NCBI RefSeq assembly: GCF_003173035.1
Contig: NZ_QGLE01000001.1
Coordinates: 434,001 to 498,000 of the forward strand
From: Zavarzinia aquatilis
GTDB lineage: Bacteria; Pseudomonadota; Alphaproteobacteria; Zavarziniales; Zavarziniaceae
Reading direction: 5' to 3'
DNA: 64,000 nucleotides
Each line of letters starts with the position of its first letter. Position 1 is the stretch's first letter. The notes beneath the pieces were generated by a model, which saw nothing but the letters and a program-made list of their open reading frames with translations, had not been told where the DNA came from and searched no databases. The position numbers and the translations under genes were made by a program. Shown piece by piece: positions 42,012-51,447 of this stretch.

Positions 42012-43868
42012 GTGACAGTAAAAAGCGAAATCGTCGAGCGGCTGGGGGAGCGGGCGGTCCTGTTGCCCAGCCTGTTGAGTGCGGCCCTGGTCGCCAACGA
42101 CAGGATCAAGGGTGCCTTGAGCCGGCTGCAGGACGCGGTGCATGGCCAGGGCGAGGGCAAGGCGAAGGCGCTGGGCGGGGGGCAGGTGCTGCTGCCCGGC
42201 CTCGGCGCTCTGCTGAGCGCACTGGCGGATGATCTCGCCGCCATGCTGGCCCCGCTCGACGCGGCCCAGGCGGAAGAGAGCGCGGCCCTCGCCGACAGGC
42301 TGGCCGCCATCCTCGCCGCCCTGCCCGGGGGCGAGGGGGAACGGATCGACCAGCGTGCGGTCGATGCCCTGACCATGGCCCATCGCGGTGGGGCCGACAG
42401 CCTGCATCTGCTGGTCATGGACCTGCACAAGGCGATCAACCGCCTGTCCGCGGCGACGGCGGTCGAGACGCTGGACGGGGCGAAGGTCCATGCCCTTGGC
42501 GAGCGCGACCGGGCGGCGGTGCGCGCCTTCATGGCGGGCCTCAACCGGACGGCGCCGCTCGCCTTCGGCCATCCGGGCCTTGGCACCACGGCGGTTCATA
42601 CCGGCGATCGCCTGACCATCCAGAACGATATCGGCACCACCGACGCCCACGTGCTGGTCGTCCATGTCGATGCCGGCGAAGTTTCCGTCACCTACACCGA
42701 CATCCACCGGCCGCGCGCGAAATTCTTCATTTCGCTGTTCGAGGGGCAGGGCGTGACCTGGACCCCGCTTGACGAGCAGCGGGGCGACGGTCTGTCGGAG
42801 GACATCTTCTACCTGGTGACCGGGCGCCTGACGACCGCCGATGCCAAGGCGCAGGATCGTTTCCTGTCTTTCCTTGGTTCGCGCATCGTCTTTCTGATCG
42901 ACTGGAACAAGGCACGGAAAGCCTTGCAGGGCTTTGTCGGGCGCAACGGCGCCATCGGCCTGCTGACCTGGGCGGCCCGCCTCGACCTCGGCCACCGCGC
43001 CTTTCTCGAGATGGGCGGCGATCAGCTGGTGGTCGAAGCGGTGCAGCGCACCGCCGCCGGCCGCATCCCTTATGGTGTCCGGCTGGACGAGGCGCTGGGC
43101 GAGGGGCCCTGCACCGAATTCCTGCAGAATGTCCTGCGCAACACCTCGGAAGGCCTGTCGGCCGGGCGTACCGCGCGCCTGATCCGCGACGAGATCCAGG
43201 CCGAATTGTCGCGCCGTTTCGAGACGGCGGAAAGCGCCGTGCTGACCGTCCTCGTCCGGCATCTGGGCCTCACACGCATGTTGGCGGGCGCGATCAGCGA
43301 TTCCCTCAGCCCGGCGGGGCCGGACGGTCCCGCCGCCCGTGCCCGTCTCGCCGAGCGGGCGAAGCGGATCGAGGCCAAGGCCGACCTGCTGACCGTCACG
43401 GCCCGGGATATCGCCGCGCGCCTGCGCCAGGCCGACCTGCTGCGCCCCATTGTCGACGAGGTCGAGGATGCGACCGACGCCTTCGAGGACTGTGCCTATC
43501 TGCTCAGCCTGCTGCCGGCGGAAATGACACCGGTGGCGGCCGAGCCTCTGTCTCGCCTCGCCGCCATCGCGGTCGAAAGCGCGGGCTGGCTGGTGCGGGC
43601 GGTCGAGGCCGCCTCGCGCCTGCCCGAGGGCCAGCGGGCCGACGCCATCGCCGCCCTGCAGGCGATCGACGCCGTGACCAACGCGGAACGCGCCGCCGAT
43701 GCCGCGGAGCGCGCGGCCCTTGCCGGCCTCGTCGCAACGCCCAGCGCCGATGCAAGGCCGCTCATCCTCGGCATCGAGGTCGCCCGCGCCATCGAAACCG
43801 CCACCGATCATCTGTCCCACGCCGCGCTGTCCCTGCGCGATCGCGTGCTCGAGGAGTTGTCCGCATGA
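42012..43868 (+). CDS. PhoU/DUF47-like helical protein paired with a dikinase-like gene
   Basis: The 618-residue cytoplasmic protein is alanine- and leucine-rich. An N-terminal helical region (to about residue 185) precedes a mixed middle domain (about 190-290, LTIQNDIGTTDAHVLVVHVDAGEVSVTYTDIH) with possible acidic metal ligands. The C-terminal 150 residues (RIEAKADLLTVTARDIAARL through EDATDAFEDCAYLL) have the helix pattern of PhoU/DUF47 proteins. The function is unknown. GTG 42012 is chosen because GGGAG sits about eight bases before it; an ATG at 41976 lacks a site. Its stop overlaps the following dikinase-like gene by four bases, so the two proteins almost certainly act together. Confidence 0.72.
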   Translation: MTVKSEIVERLGERAVLLPSLLSAALVANDRIKGALSRLQDAVHGQGEGKAKALGGGQVLLPGLGALLSALADDLAAMLAPLDAAQAEESAALADRLAAILAALPGGEGERIDQRAVDALTMAHRGGADSLHLLVMDLHKAINRLSAATAVETLDGAKVHALGERDRAAVRAFMAGLNRTAPLAFGHPGLGTTAVHTGDRLTIQNDIGTTDAHVLVVHVDAGEVSVTYTDIHRPRAKFFISLFEGQGVTWTPLDEQRGDGLSEDIFYLVTGRLTTADAKAQDRFLSFLGSRIVFLIDWNKARKALQGFVGRNGAIGLLTWAARLDLGHRAFLEMGGDQLVVEAVQRTAAGRIPYGVRLDEALGEGPCTEFLQNVLRNTSEGLSAGRTARLIRDEIQAELSRRFETAESAVLTVLVRHLGLTRMLAGAISDSLSPAGPDGPAARARLAERAKRIEAKADLLTVTARDIAARLRQADLLRPIVDEVEDATDAFEDCAYLLSLLPAEMTPVAAEPLSRLAAIAVESAGWLVRAVEAASRLPEGQRADAIAALQAIDAVTNAERAADAAERAALAGLVATPSADARPLILGIEVARAIETATDHLSHAALSLRDRVLEELSA

Positions 43869-45448
43869 GCCGCCTGAAACCGCTGTTCATCGGCACGAAT
43901 GATGCCCATGCCGAACTCACCGCCGAACTTGCCGGGGCCAAGGCGGCCCAGCTCTGGCGCATGGCCCAGCTCGGCCTTGATGTGCCGCCGGCCTTCGTGC
44001 TGCCCACCACCCTGTGCACGGCTGTGAACAGCGGCGATCCTTCCGCGCTCGAAGCCCTCGACGAAGCCCTGGCCGAGGGGATCGCCGGGCTCGAGGCGGC
44101 GACAGGACGGCGCTTCGGCGACAGCCGGACGCCCTTGCTGGTCTCGGTCCGCTCCGGCGCGGCCAAGTCGATGCCGGGCATGTTGGAGACCGTGCTGGAC
44201 GTCGGGCTGAACCCGGTCTCCTTGCGCGGCATCATCGCCATGACCGGCAACCCGCGCCTTGCCTTCGACAGTTATCGACGGCTGATCCAGCTCTATGGCG
44301 AGGTGGTGGCCGGCGTTCCCGCCAGCGCCTTCGAGGAGCGACTGATCGCTTTGATCGCCGCCGAAGCGGCGGAAGGGGAAGCGGAACTCGATCCCGAGGC
44401 GCTGGAGCGTCTGGCGCACGACTATCTGGCGATTTTCCAGCGCCACACCGAAAGCGCCATGCCGGCCGAGCCGATGGCCCAGCTGCGTGCCGCCGCCCGT
44501 GCCGTCTATCGGAGCTGGGAAGGCGACAAGGCCCGGGAGTACCGCCGCCTGAATGGCTTGGAAGGTTTGGCCGGCACGGCGGTCACGGTTCAGGCCATGG
44601 TCTTCGGCAATGCCGGCGGCGCTTCAGGCGCCGGTGTCGCCTTCTCGCGCAATCCGGCGACGGGCGAAAAGGGGCTCTATGCCGATTTCCTGTTCGATGC
44701 TCAGGGGGAGGATGTCGTCTCTGGCCGCCGCGTGCCCGGGGATGCGGCCCTGCTCGCGCGCCGCCTGCCGGTTCAGTCGGCGGCACTGTCCCACGGGGCG
44801 GATGTGCTTGAGCGTGCCTTCGCCGACATGCAGGACATCGAGTTCACCGTGGAAAACGGGCGGCTGTGGTTCCTGCAGACCCGTTCGGCCAAGCGCACGC
44901 CCCGGGCGGCCCTGCGCTTTGCCGTCGACGCCGTGGCGGAAGGGTTGATCGACGCGGCGACGGCGCTCGACCGGCTGGCTGCCATTGACCTCGAGGCGAC
45001 CGGGATCAGCCGTTTCGCCGAGGCACCGCCGATCCTGGCGGCGGCGACCGTGGCTTCTCCCGGCGTGGCCTGTGGCCGCGTCGCCTTCGACAGCCGGCGG
45101 GCGGCGGAGATGGCGGCGGCGGGCGATCCGGTGATTCTCGTCCGTCACGATACGTCGACCGACGATGTCGCGGGTTTCGCCGTCTCGGCCGGCATCCTGA
45201 CCGCCGTCGGGGGCCGCACCGCCCATGCCGCCGTGGTCGCCCGCCAGATGGGCAAACCCTGTCTCGTCGGCTGCGCCGGTCTCGTCATCGGTGACGAGGT
45301 GCGCCTCGGCGGCGAGGTGCTGCGCGAGGGCGACTGGCTGTGCCTTGACGGGCAGAGCGGCGAAATCGGCCTCGGCCGGCGGGAGATTGTCGTCGACCGC
45401 CCCGAGGAAGCCCTGCGGGCCATCGAGGGCTGGCGCAAGGCCGGCTGA
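43865..45448 (+). CDS. Truncated pyruvate phosphate dikinase homologue (ATP-grasp plus phosphohistidine domain only)
   Basis: The 527-residue protein aligns by motif with PPDK: KAAQLWRMAQLGLDVPPAFVLPT, SVRSGAAKSMPGMLETVLDVGLN, YRRLIQLYGEVVAG, GTAVTVQAMVFGNAGGASGAGVAFSRNPATGEKG, and NAQGEDVV-like DAQGEDVVSG. The swivelling domain has its phosphohistidine in GGRTAHAAVVARQMGKPCLVGC. The protein then stops about 20 residues after DGQSGEIGLG. The roughly 350-residue PEP/pyruvate barrel of real PPDK is absent, with no sign of frameshift. It can probably autophosphorylate with ATP but must pass the phosphate to another acceptor, plausibly the PhoU-like partner encoded immediately upstream. Confidence 0.85.
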   Translation: MSRLKPLFIGTNDAHAELTAELAGAKAAQLWRMAQLGLDVPPAFVLPTTLCTAVNSGDPSALEALDEALAEGIAGLEAATGRRFGDSRTPLLVSVRSGAAKSMPGMLETVLDVGLNPVSLRGIIAMTGNPRLAFDSYRRLIQLYGEVVAGVPASAFEERLIALIAAEAAEGEAELDPEALERLAHDYLAIFQRHTESAMPAEPMAQLRAAARAVYRSWEGDKAREYRRLNGLEGLAGTAVTVQAMVFGNAGGASGAGVAFSRNPATGEKGLYADFLFDAQGEDVVSGRRVPGDAALLARRLPVQSAALSHGADVLERAFADMQDIEFTVENGRLWFLQTRSAKRTPRAALRFAVDAVAEGLIDAATALDRLAAIDLEATGISRFAEAPPILAAATVASPGVACGRVAFDSRRAAEMAAAGDPVILVRHDTSTDDVAGFAVSAGILTAVGGRTAHAAVVARQMGKPCLVGCAGLVIGDEVRLGGEVLREGDWLCLDGQSGEIGLGRREIVVDRPEEALRAIEGWRKAG

Positions 45449-45473
45449 GCCGGGCAGGGGCCTGAAACGAGAA

Positions 45474-45497
45474 AGGGGCGGCATCTCTGCCGCCCCT
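45474..45497 (-). terminator. Terminator downstream of glnA
   Basis: A perfect 10-base stem, AGGGGCGGCA with loop TCTC and TGCCGCCCCT, is followed on the minus strand by TTCTCGTTTC. It lies between the glnA stop and the convergent dikinase-like gene and can end both transcripts. Confidence 0.75.
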
Positions 45498-45519
45498 CCC
45501 ATCGCGCGATCCGGAAGGA

Positions 45520-46929
45520 TCAGGCGGTGTAGTACATGTCGAACTCGATCGGGTGCGGGGTGTGCTCGTAAGCGTACACTTCCTGCCACTTCAGTTCGAT
45601 GTAGGCGTCGATCAGGTCGTCGGTGAAGACGCCGCCCTTGGTCAGGAACGAGCGGTTGGCGTCCAGTTCCGTCAGGGCTTCGCGCAGCGAGCCGCAAACG
45701 GTCGGGACCAGCTTCAGCTCTTCCGGCGGCAGGTGGTACAGATCCTTGTCCATGGCTTCGCCCGGATGGATCTTGTTCAGGATGCCGTCGATGCCGGCCA
45801 TCAGCATGGCCGAGAACGCCAGATACGGGTTGGCCAGCGGATCGGGGAAGCGCACTTCGACGCGCTTCGCCTTCGGGCTGGTGCCGTAGGGGATACGGCA
45901 GGAAGCCGAGCGGTTGCGGGCCGAATAGGCCAGCAGCACGGGGGCCTCGAAGCCGGGGATCAGGCGCTTGTAGCTGTTGGTGGTCGGGTTCGTGAAGGCG
46001 TTGATCGCCTTCGCGTGCTTGATGATACCGCCGATGTAGTACAGGCAGGTGTCCGACAGGCCGGCATATTTGTCACCGGCGAAGGTGGTGTTGCCGTCCT
46101 TCCAGATCGACTGGTGGACGTGCATGCCCGAGCCGTTGTCGCCCTTGATCGGCTTCGGCATGAAGGTCGCCGTCTTGCCGTACTGGTAGGCGACGTTCTG
46201 CACGACGTACTTGTAGATCTGGATGTAGTCGGCGGCGCGGACCAGCGTCGAGAACTTCATGCCCAGTTCGTGCTGCGAGGCCGCCACTTCGTGGTGATGC
46301 TTCTCGATCGGCAGGCCCATGTCGCCCATGACCGACAGCATTTCGCCGCGCATGTCGTTCAGCGAGTCGACCGGCGGAACCGGGAAGTAGCCGCCCTTGA
46401 CGGCGGGACGGTAGCCGAGGTTGCCGCTCTCGTAGGACTTGTCGGTGTTGTAGGGGCCTTCGATGTCGTCGATCTCATACGAGACCTTGTTCATCGCGAC
46501 CTTCCACTTGACGTCGTCGAACACGAAGAATTCGGCTTCCGGGCCGATGTAAACCGTGTCGCCGAGGCCGGTGTAAGAGACATAGGCTTCGGCACGCTTC
46601 GCGACCGAGCGCGGGTCGCGGCTGTAGCCTTCGCCGGTCGCCGGCTCGATGATGTCGCAGAACACGACCAGGGTCGGCTGCGCGCAGAACGGGTCGATCA
46701 CGGCGGTGGCCGGGTCCGGCATCAGGATCATGTCGGAATCGTTGATCGCCTTCCAGCCGGCGATCGACGAGCCGTCGAACATGGTGCCGTCGCTGAACAG
46801 GTCCTCGTCGACCACGCTCTCGTCCATGGCCAGGTGCTGCCACTTGCCCTTGAAGTCGGTGAACCGCAGGGAAACGTATTTGATCCCCTTGTCCTTGATA
46901 AGCTGAAGGACGGTCTTGGCGTCTGACAT
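45520..46929 (-). CDS. glnA: Glutamine synthetase type I
   Basis: GlnA forms glutamine from glutamate and ammonia. The 469-residue subunit has [17 protein letters not shown], the ATP/metal segment [58 protein letters not shown] and the adenylylation tyrosine in [11 protein letters not shown], so activity is expected to be controlled by GlnE adenylylation. It is downstream of glnB with a 53-base gap. The pair is probably transcribed together from the sigma-54 promoter upstream of glnB. Confidence 0.97.
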   Translation of the reverse strand: MSDAKTVLQLIKDKGIKYVSLRFTDFKGKWQHLAMDESVVDEDLFSDGTMFDGSSIAGWKAINDSDMILMPDPATAVIDPFCAQPTLVVFCDIIEPATGEGYSRDPRSVAKRAEAYVSYTGLGDTVYIGPEAEFFVFDDVKWKVAMNKVSYEIDDIEGPYNTDKSYESGNLGYRPAVKGGYFPVPPVDSLNDMRGEMLSVMGDMGLPIEKHHHEVAASQHELGMKFSTLVRAADYIQIYKYVVQNVAYQYGKTATFMPKPIKGDNGSGMHVHQSIWKDGNTTFAGDKYAGLSDTCLYYIGGIIKHAKAINAFTNPTTNSYKRLIPGFEAPVLLAYSARNRSASCRIPYGTSPKAKRVEVRFPDPLANPYLAFSAMLMAGIDGILNKIHPGEAMDKDLYHLPPEELKLVPTVCGSLREALTELDANRSFLTKGGVFTDDLIDAYIELKWQEVYAYEHTPHPIEFDMYYTA

Positions 46930-46982
46930 GATCTCAGGTCCTGGTTGTTGGGTTGGACTGAAACAAACTCTGAATTTCGCGA

Positions 46983-47474
<492 letters not shown>

Positions 47475-47574
47475 CTAAATAATAGACGAATTGCCTAAAA
47501 AATGTCCTGCAGAGGGTTGTCGTCCATGGTGTTCGGCACTGGATCGAGCCCGGCCGCCTGCCTATGATCCGGCC

Positions 47575-48744
47575 ATGCAAGCCCTCAATCCCCGTTTCGC
47601 CGGCCTCGGCACCACCATCTTCACCGTGATGTCCGCGCTCGCGGTCGAACACCGGGCGGTCAATCTCGGCCAGGGCTTTCCGGACGAAGACGGGCCGGAG
47701 GAAATCCGCGCCGCCGCCGCCAGGGCGCTGATCGAGGGCCCCAACCAATATCCGCCGATGACGGGCCTGCCTGTGCTGCGCCAGGCGGTGGCCGAACACG
47801 ACCGGCGTTTCTATGGCCTCGCCTATGACCCGGCCCGGGAAGTGCTGGTCACGTCCGGGGCCACGGAGGCACTGGCGGCCGCGCTGTTCGCGCTTCTGTC
47901 GCCCGGCGATGAAGTGGTGGTGTTCGAGCCGCTCTACGACTGCTATGTGCCGATCATCCTGCAGGCGGGCGCCGTGCCGAAGCCGGTGCGCCTCGTGCCG
48001 CCCGACTGGTCGATTCCGCAGGCCGAGCTTGAGGCGGCCTTTTCGCCGCGCACCAAGCTGGTTCTGATCAACACACCGATGAATCCGACCGGTAAGGTGC
48101 TGGCCCGGGCCGAGCTGGAGCGCGTCGCCGCGCTTGCCATCGCCCATGATGCCTATTTGCTGTGCGATGAAGTTTACGAGCATCTGGTCTATGGCGGTCA
48201 CCGCCATGTGCCGGTCGCGACCTTTCCGGGCCTGCGCGAGCGCACGGTGCGCATCGGCTCCGCCGGCAAGACCTTCTCCCTGACCGGTTGGAAAGTCGGC
48301 TACCTCAGCGGCCCGGCCGAACTGATCGGGGTGATCGGCAAGGCCCATCAGTTCCTGACCTTCACCACGCCGCCAGGCCTGCAGATCGGCGTCGCCCATG
48401 GCCTTGGTCTCGGCGACGATTATTTCGAATCGCTCGCCTCGGGTCTCGAGCGAAAGCGGGACCGTCTGGTCGCGGGTCTGCGCGCCGTCGGCTTCGAGAC
48501 GTTGCCGGTCGAGGGCAGTTATTTCGTCACCGCCGACATCCGGGGGGTCGGACCAGAGTTGCCCGACGACGACTATTGCCGCTGGCTGACGACGGCGGTC
48601 GGTGTCGCGGCCGTGCCGGTCAGCGCGTTCTATTGGCAGGCGGACCCGCCCCGCCATCTGATCCGCTTCTGCTTCTGCAAGACCGAGGCGACCCTCGACG
48701 CCGCGATCGAGCGCCTGCGCACAAGGCTCCATTCGGTCGCTTGA
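47575..48744 (+). CDS. PLP-dependent class I aminotransferase (YbdL/methionine aminotransferase type)
   Basis: The 389-residue protein shows NLGQGFPDEDGPEEI, NQYPPMTGLPVLRQAV, VTSGATEALAAAL, NTPMNPTGKV, CDEVYEHLVY and the PLP lysine in GSAGKTFSLTGWKVGY. The C-terminal RFCFCKTEATLDAAIERL is typical of the branch containing E. coli YbdL and kynurenine or methionine aminotransferases. It probably transaminates methionine or aromatic keto acids; the substrate is not certain. ATG 47575 gives the usual N-terminus. The gene is divergent from glnB. Confidence 0.88.
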   Translation: MQALNPRFAGLGTTIFTVMSALAVEHRAVNLGQGFPDEDGPEEIRAAAARALIEGPNQYPPMTGLPVLRQAVAEHDRRFYGLAYDPAREVLVTSGATEALAAALFALLSPGDEVVVFEPLYDCYVPIILQAGAVPKPVRLVPPDWSIPQAELEAAFSPRTKLVLINTPMNPTGKVLARAELERVAALAIAHDAYLLCDEVYEHLVYGGHRHVPVATFPGLRERTVRIGSAGKTFSLTGWKVGYLSGPAELIGVIGKAHQFLTFTTPPGLQIGVAHGLGLGDDYFESLASGLERKRDRLVAGLRAVGFETLPVEGSYFVTADIRGVGPELPDDDYCRWLTTAVGVAAVPVSAFYWQADPPRHLIRFCFCKTEATLDAAIERLRTRLHSVA

Positions 48745-48781
48745 CGACGGGCGCGGGGCAGCGTATACGCACGGCCTCTGT

Positions 48782-48859
48782 GGCGGGCGTAGCTCAGTTG
48801 GTTAGAGCGCCAGATTGTGGCTCTGGAGGTCGCGGGTTCGAGACCCGTCGCTCGCCCCA
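48782..48859 (+). tRNA. tRNA-His (anticodon GTG)
   Basis: The cloverleaf is complete. The acceptor GCGGGCG pairs with CGCTCGC (one G-U), with the histidine-specific extra 5' G at 48782 opposite C73. The D arm is GCTC..GAGC. The anticodon stem CCAGA/TCTGG closes the loop TTGTGGC. The T arm is GCGGG-TTCGAGA-CCCGT and CCA is encoded. The extra G plus anticodon GTG make the identity firm. Confidence 0.97.
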
Positions 48860-48880
48860 GTTTTCCTGGAAGTACGAAAT

Positions 48881-48921
48881 CGAAGGCCGCGCGGCACCAG
48901 CCGTTGCGGCCTTTCGTTTTT
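48881..48921 (+). terminator. Terminator after tRNA-His
   Basis: GAAGGCCGC and GCGGCCTTTC form an imperfect stem around a 15-base loop, followed by GTTTTT. It begins 22 bases after the tRNA 3' end and is the likely end of the tRNA transcript. Downstream of it, to about 49139, lies AT-rich sequence in which I see no other feature. Confidence 0.7.
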
Positions 48922-49139
48922 GCCGCGCGCCCCAGCGCGCGCCGATCTTCATTTGCAACGCAGCATTACGCCCAGCACAGTAATATTATGAAAAACATGC
49001 TGTAACTGGGGCGTGTTACCCATTTTGGGTTTCGATCATATTGAGAAAATCAGAATCTAATTGCCCAGCCCTTGACTCCATGCAGAGCTATGGTTTGATG
49101 GTGCACCGCAGCAAACTCATGTATGGCTTGGGGGGCATC

Positions 49140-49424
49140 ATGAAGCGTTTATTTTTACTTAGTGGACCTGTGGGTTTGACCATTGTCCGGCTGTCTTATT
49201 GGGCTGGTATTTCGCTTCTTGTCATGTGTTCTGTCACAATCTGGCATAATAATATATCCGTCCAAGACGTAACCGAAATGGATTACGCCAAGGCGGCGAT
49301 TCTGGCTGGCGGTGTTTTTGTTTTCGGCGTCATTTTCTTGCGCTGCCTGGCCGAAATCATCATCACGGTAATGGAAGTTCGCGACAAGCTCGGTGCGATC
49401 GAGCGTAATACTCTGACGCGCTGA
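49140..49424 (+). CDS. Small two-helix membrane protein (DUF4282-like), AT-rich gene
   Basis: The 94-residue protein has a first helix (VRLSYWAGISLLVMCSVTIW), a short polar loop, and a second helix (AAILAGGVFVFGVIFLRCLAEIIITVMEV), ending in a charged EVRDKLGAIERNTLTR. The arrangement resembles DUF4282 proteins. ATG 49140 is preferred because GGGGGG stands five bases before it; in-frame starts further upstream (49041) would add an unsupported N-terminus. Base composition is markedly more AT-rich than everything around it and it lies just after a tRNA, which suggests acquisition by transfer. Its role is unknown. Confidence 0.6.
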   Translation: MKRLFLLSGPVGLTIVRLSYWAGISLLVMCSVTIWHNNISVQDVTEMDYAKAAILAGGVFVFGVIFLRCLAEIIITVMEVRDKLGAIERNTLTR

Positions 49425-49553
49425 TACCGTCGTGGCTTGGGTAGACCTCGGGGCCGTCGCGCCGAGGTCAATCCGGTTGACCGAGCCGGCGGATTGTGAG
49501 AATGGGGCAGCAGCACGGGCCGTGCGGCCAGTTGTCCCGAGGAAGTCTGCGCG

Positions 49554-50567
49554 ATGGTCGAGCTTGCCCGCAATCCGCTGGTCGAGTTGCCGGAGCGGCG
49601 CGACGGTATCGTCTTCTGTTACCATGTCGTCGACGGCCGGAACGAGCGCCTGATCGGCTGGGATGCCGTCGAGACGGCGATGATCGCCGGTCGCGGTTTC
49701 GTCTGGCTGCATCTCGATCTCTCGGTGCGCCGGGCGCGCGAATGGATCGCCCAGGCCCCCGCCATTCCCGAAGACTTGCGCGCGGAACTCGGCTCGTCCG
49801 ACGTGCGGACCCGGCTCGAGAGCTATCAGGGCACGCTGTTCGGTGTCTTCACCGACATGCAATACGACATCGACCCCGACCTGACCGAGATTTCGACGGT
49901 CCGCATCTTCGGCTCGGACCAGCTGGTGGTCAGCGCGCGGCGCCACCCGTCCCGTTCCATGGACCGCCTGCGCCGCGCCCTGCACGAGGGCAAGGCCTTG
50001 CGCGGTCCGGCCGACCTGATCTCGACCATGCTGGCCCATCTGGCCGAGACGGTCGAATCGGCGGTGGTCGAACTGATCGATTCCCTCGACGATATCGAGG
50101 ACCGGCTGCTCGAAGGCCGGCGCGGCAGCGCGCGGGAAGATCTCGGCGCGATCCGGCGTTTCGCCGTTCGCCTGCATCGTCACCTCGCATTGAAGCGACG
50201 GGCGGTGTTCCAGGTTTGCGCCCGGCCGCCCGCCTTCTTCGCCGAAGAGGACGCGGTCGACCTGCGCGAGGCGATCGAGCAATTGGGCGCCGTGGTCGAC
50301 GACCTCGTCTCGGCGCAGGAGCGGGCCAAGCTGCTCTATGAAGAAATGGCCGCCCAGCAGGCCGAGGTCGCCAACCGCAACCTGCTCATCCTCTCGGTGC
50401 TGACCGCTGTGTTCCTGCCGATGACCCTCGTCACCGGCATATTCGGCATGAATGTCGCCGGCCTGCCCGGCCTCGTCGCGCCTCATGCCTTCTGGTGGAC
50501 CATGCTGTTGATGGCCATCGTCGGCGTGCTGTCGTTCCTCGGCCTGCGCCGCCTGAATATTTTCTGA
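49554..50567 (+). CDS. CorA/ZntB-family divalent cation transporter
   Basis: The 337-residue protein has the cytoplasmic funnel domain (residues to about 270), a long coiled helix (EAIEQLGAVVDDLVSAQERAKLLYEEMAAQQAEVANRNLL), and two C-terminal helices flanking GIFGMNVAGLPG, the GMN selectivity motif of the family. The VAGLP extension is more like ZntB than classic CorA (GMN-FxxMPE), so zinc or mixed cation transport is possible; direction is not readable. It is followed after 2 bases by a small unknown gene in the same operon. Confidence 0.88.
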   Translation: MVELARNPLVELPERRDGIVFCYHVVDGRNERLIGWDAVETAMIAGRGFVWLHLDLSVRRAREWIAQAPAIPEDLRAELGSSDVRTRLESYQGTLFGVFTDMQYDIDPDLTEISTVRIFGSDQLVVSARRHPSRSMDRLRRALHEGKALRGPADLISTMLAHLAETVESAVVELIDSLDDIEDRLLEGRRGSAREDLGAIRRFAVRLHRHLALKRRAVFQVCARPPAFFAEEDAVDLREAIEQLGAVVDDLVSAQERAKLLYEEMAAQQAEVANRNLLILSVLTAVFLPMTLVTGIFGMNVAGLPGLVAPHAFWWTMLLMAIVGVLSFLGLRRLNIF

Positions 50568-50569
50568 TC

Positions 50570-50896
50570 ATGGGGGCCCCGAAGCGACCTCTGGTGTTCT
50601 ATTCGCCGCCGCTGCGGGTTGTGGTCGAGAATGGCGCCGAATGGACTTTCGAGACGCTGGTGGTCGGCTCCGACGGTCACGCCCGGCGCCTGCCCGGCGG
50701 TGCCCGCTTTACCGAGGCCGAGGGGCGAAAGGCCTGCGCCGCCCATGTCATCGCCCAGATGCGCGTCGACCGCGACGTGACCCAGCGGCGCAAGGATGCG
50801 CGCATTGCCCTCGTCGCCATCGTCGACCTTGCCTCATGGCAGGACCTGTGCCTTGCCTATGGTCTCGATAACGAAGGCGAAGGACGGCAATCGTGA
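50570..50896 (+). CDS. Small conserved-looking hypothetical protein in a coupled operon
   Basis: I do not recognise this 108-residue soluble protein. It starts MGAPKRPLVFYSPPLRVVVENGAEWTFET, has a compact alpha/beta appearance with a charged central helix (AAHVIAQMRVDRDVTQRRKDARI), and no membrane segment, signal or cysteine pair. The start lies two bases after the transporter stop. Its stop overlaps the next gene's GTG start by four bases, so it is almost certainly translated and linked to the phosphatase and NAD(P)HX repair genes that follow. Confidence 0.6.
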   Translation: MGAPKRPLVFYSPPLRVVVENGAEWTFETLVVGSDGHARRLPGGARFTEAEGRKACAAHVIAQMRVDRDVTQRRKDARIALVAIVDLASWQDLCLAYGLDNEGEGRQS

Positions 50897-51447
50897 GCGG
50901 CGTCGGCTTCATCCTGGTGCGTCACGGACAGCAGAGCGCGGGATTTCACGTCGATCCCGATCCGGGTCTCGACAAGACCGGTGTCGAACAGGCGGCCGCG
51001 ATGGCGGCACGCCTCGGTGCCGACGATGGCCGCCTGCTGTTCACCAGCCCCTTGCGCCGGGCGCGGGAGACCATGGCCGCCCTCGAAGTCCGCTGGGGCC
51101 GCAGCGCCACGGTCGAGCCGCGCATGGCCGAGGTGCCGACGCCGGGCCTCAGCCTCGACGCGCGGGGCCATTGGCTGGATGGTTTCCTGCGCGGCGACTG
51201 GTCGGATCAGCCCGATTACCTGCAGGCCTGGCGCGCCGGGATCGCGGCCTTTCTGACGGGACTGGAACGGCCGGCCGTGATCGTCAGCCATTTCGTCGTC
51301 GTCAACGCCGTGATCGGCCTCGCCACCGGTGACAGCCGCGTCACCCCGTCGATGCCCGATCATTGCTCTCTCAACCGTTTCGAGCTGCGGGACGGCGCCT
51401 TCCATCTGGTCGAGAAGGGTGCCCAGCGCAAGACGGTGATCGGATGA
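50893..51447 (+). CDS. Histidine phosphatase (phosphoglycerate-mutase-like) family protein
   Basis: The 184-residue protein has the RHG phosphohistidine motif (ILVRHGQQSAG) at the N-terminus, TSPLRRARETMAAL, and the second catalytic histidine in VIVSHFVVVNAVIG. It likely acts as a small-molecule phosphatase; the substrate is unknown. The start is a GTG overlapping the upstream stop and its own stop overlaps the nnr gene (ATGA), so the three are translationally coupled. The coupling suggests a role in nucleotide or cofactor housekeeping. Confidence 0.85.
   Translation: MSGVGFILVRHGQQSAGFHVDPDPGLDKTGVEQAAAMAARLGADDGRLLFTSPLRRARETMAALEVRWGRSATVEPRMAEVPTPGLSLDARGHWLDGFLRGDWSDQPDYLQAWRAGIAAFLTGLERPAVIVSHFVVVNAVIGLATGDSRVTPSMPDHCSLNRFELRDGAFHLVEKGAQRKTVIG

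Noticed and set aside
41928-43820. 630-codon open frame opposite the PhoU-like gene
   Set aside because: Its product is arginine-, glutamine- and glycine-rich without any fold signal. The plus-strand frame has a ribosome site, PhoU-like helices and overlap coupling to the next gene.
43865-45448. Rifampin phosphotransferase
   Set aside because: The ATP-grasp and swivel motifs follow PPDK, and no rifampin-binding domain lies between or after them.
48782-49424. Integrated element with attachment sites at tRNA-His
   Set aside because: The AT-rich patch is suggestive, but I found no integrase and no repeated tRNA 3' end in the window, so no att sites are annotated.
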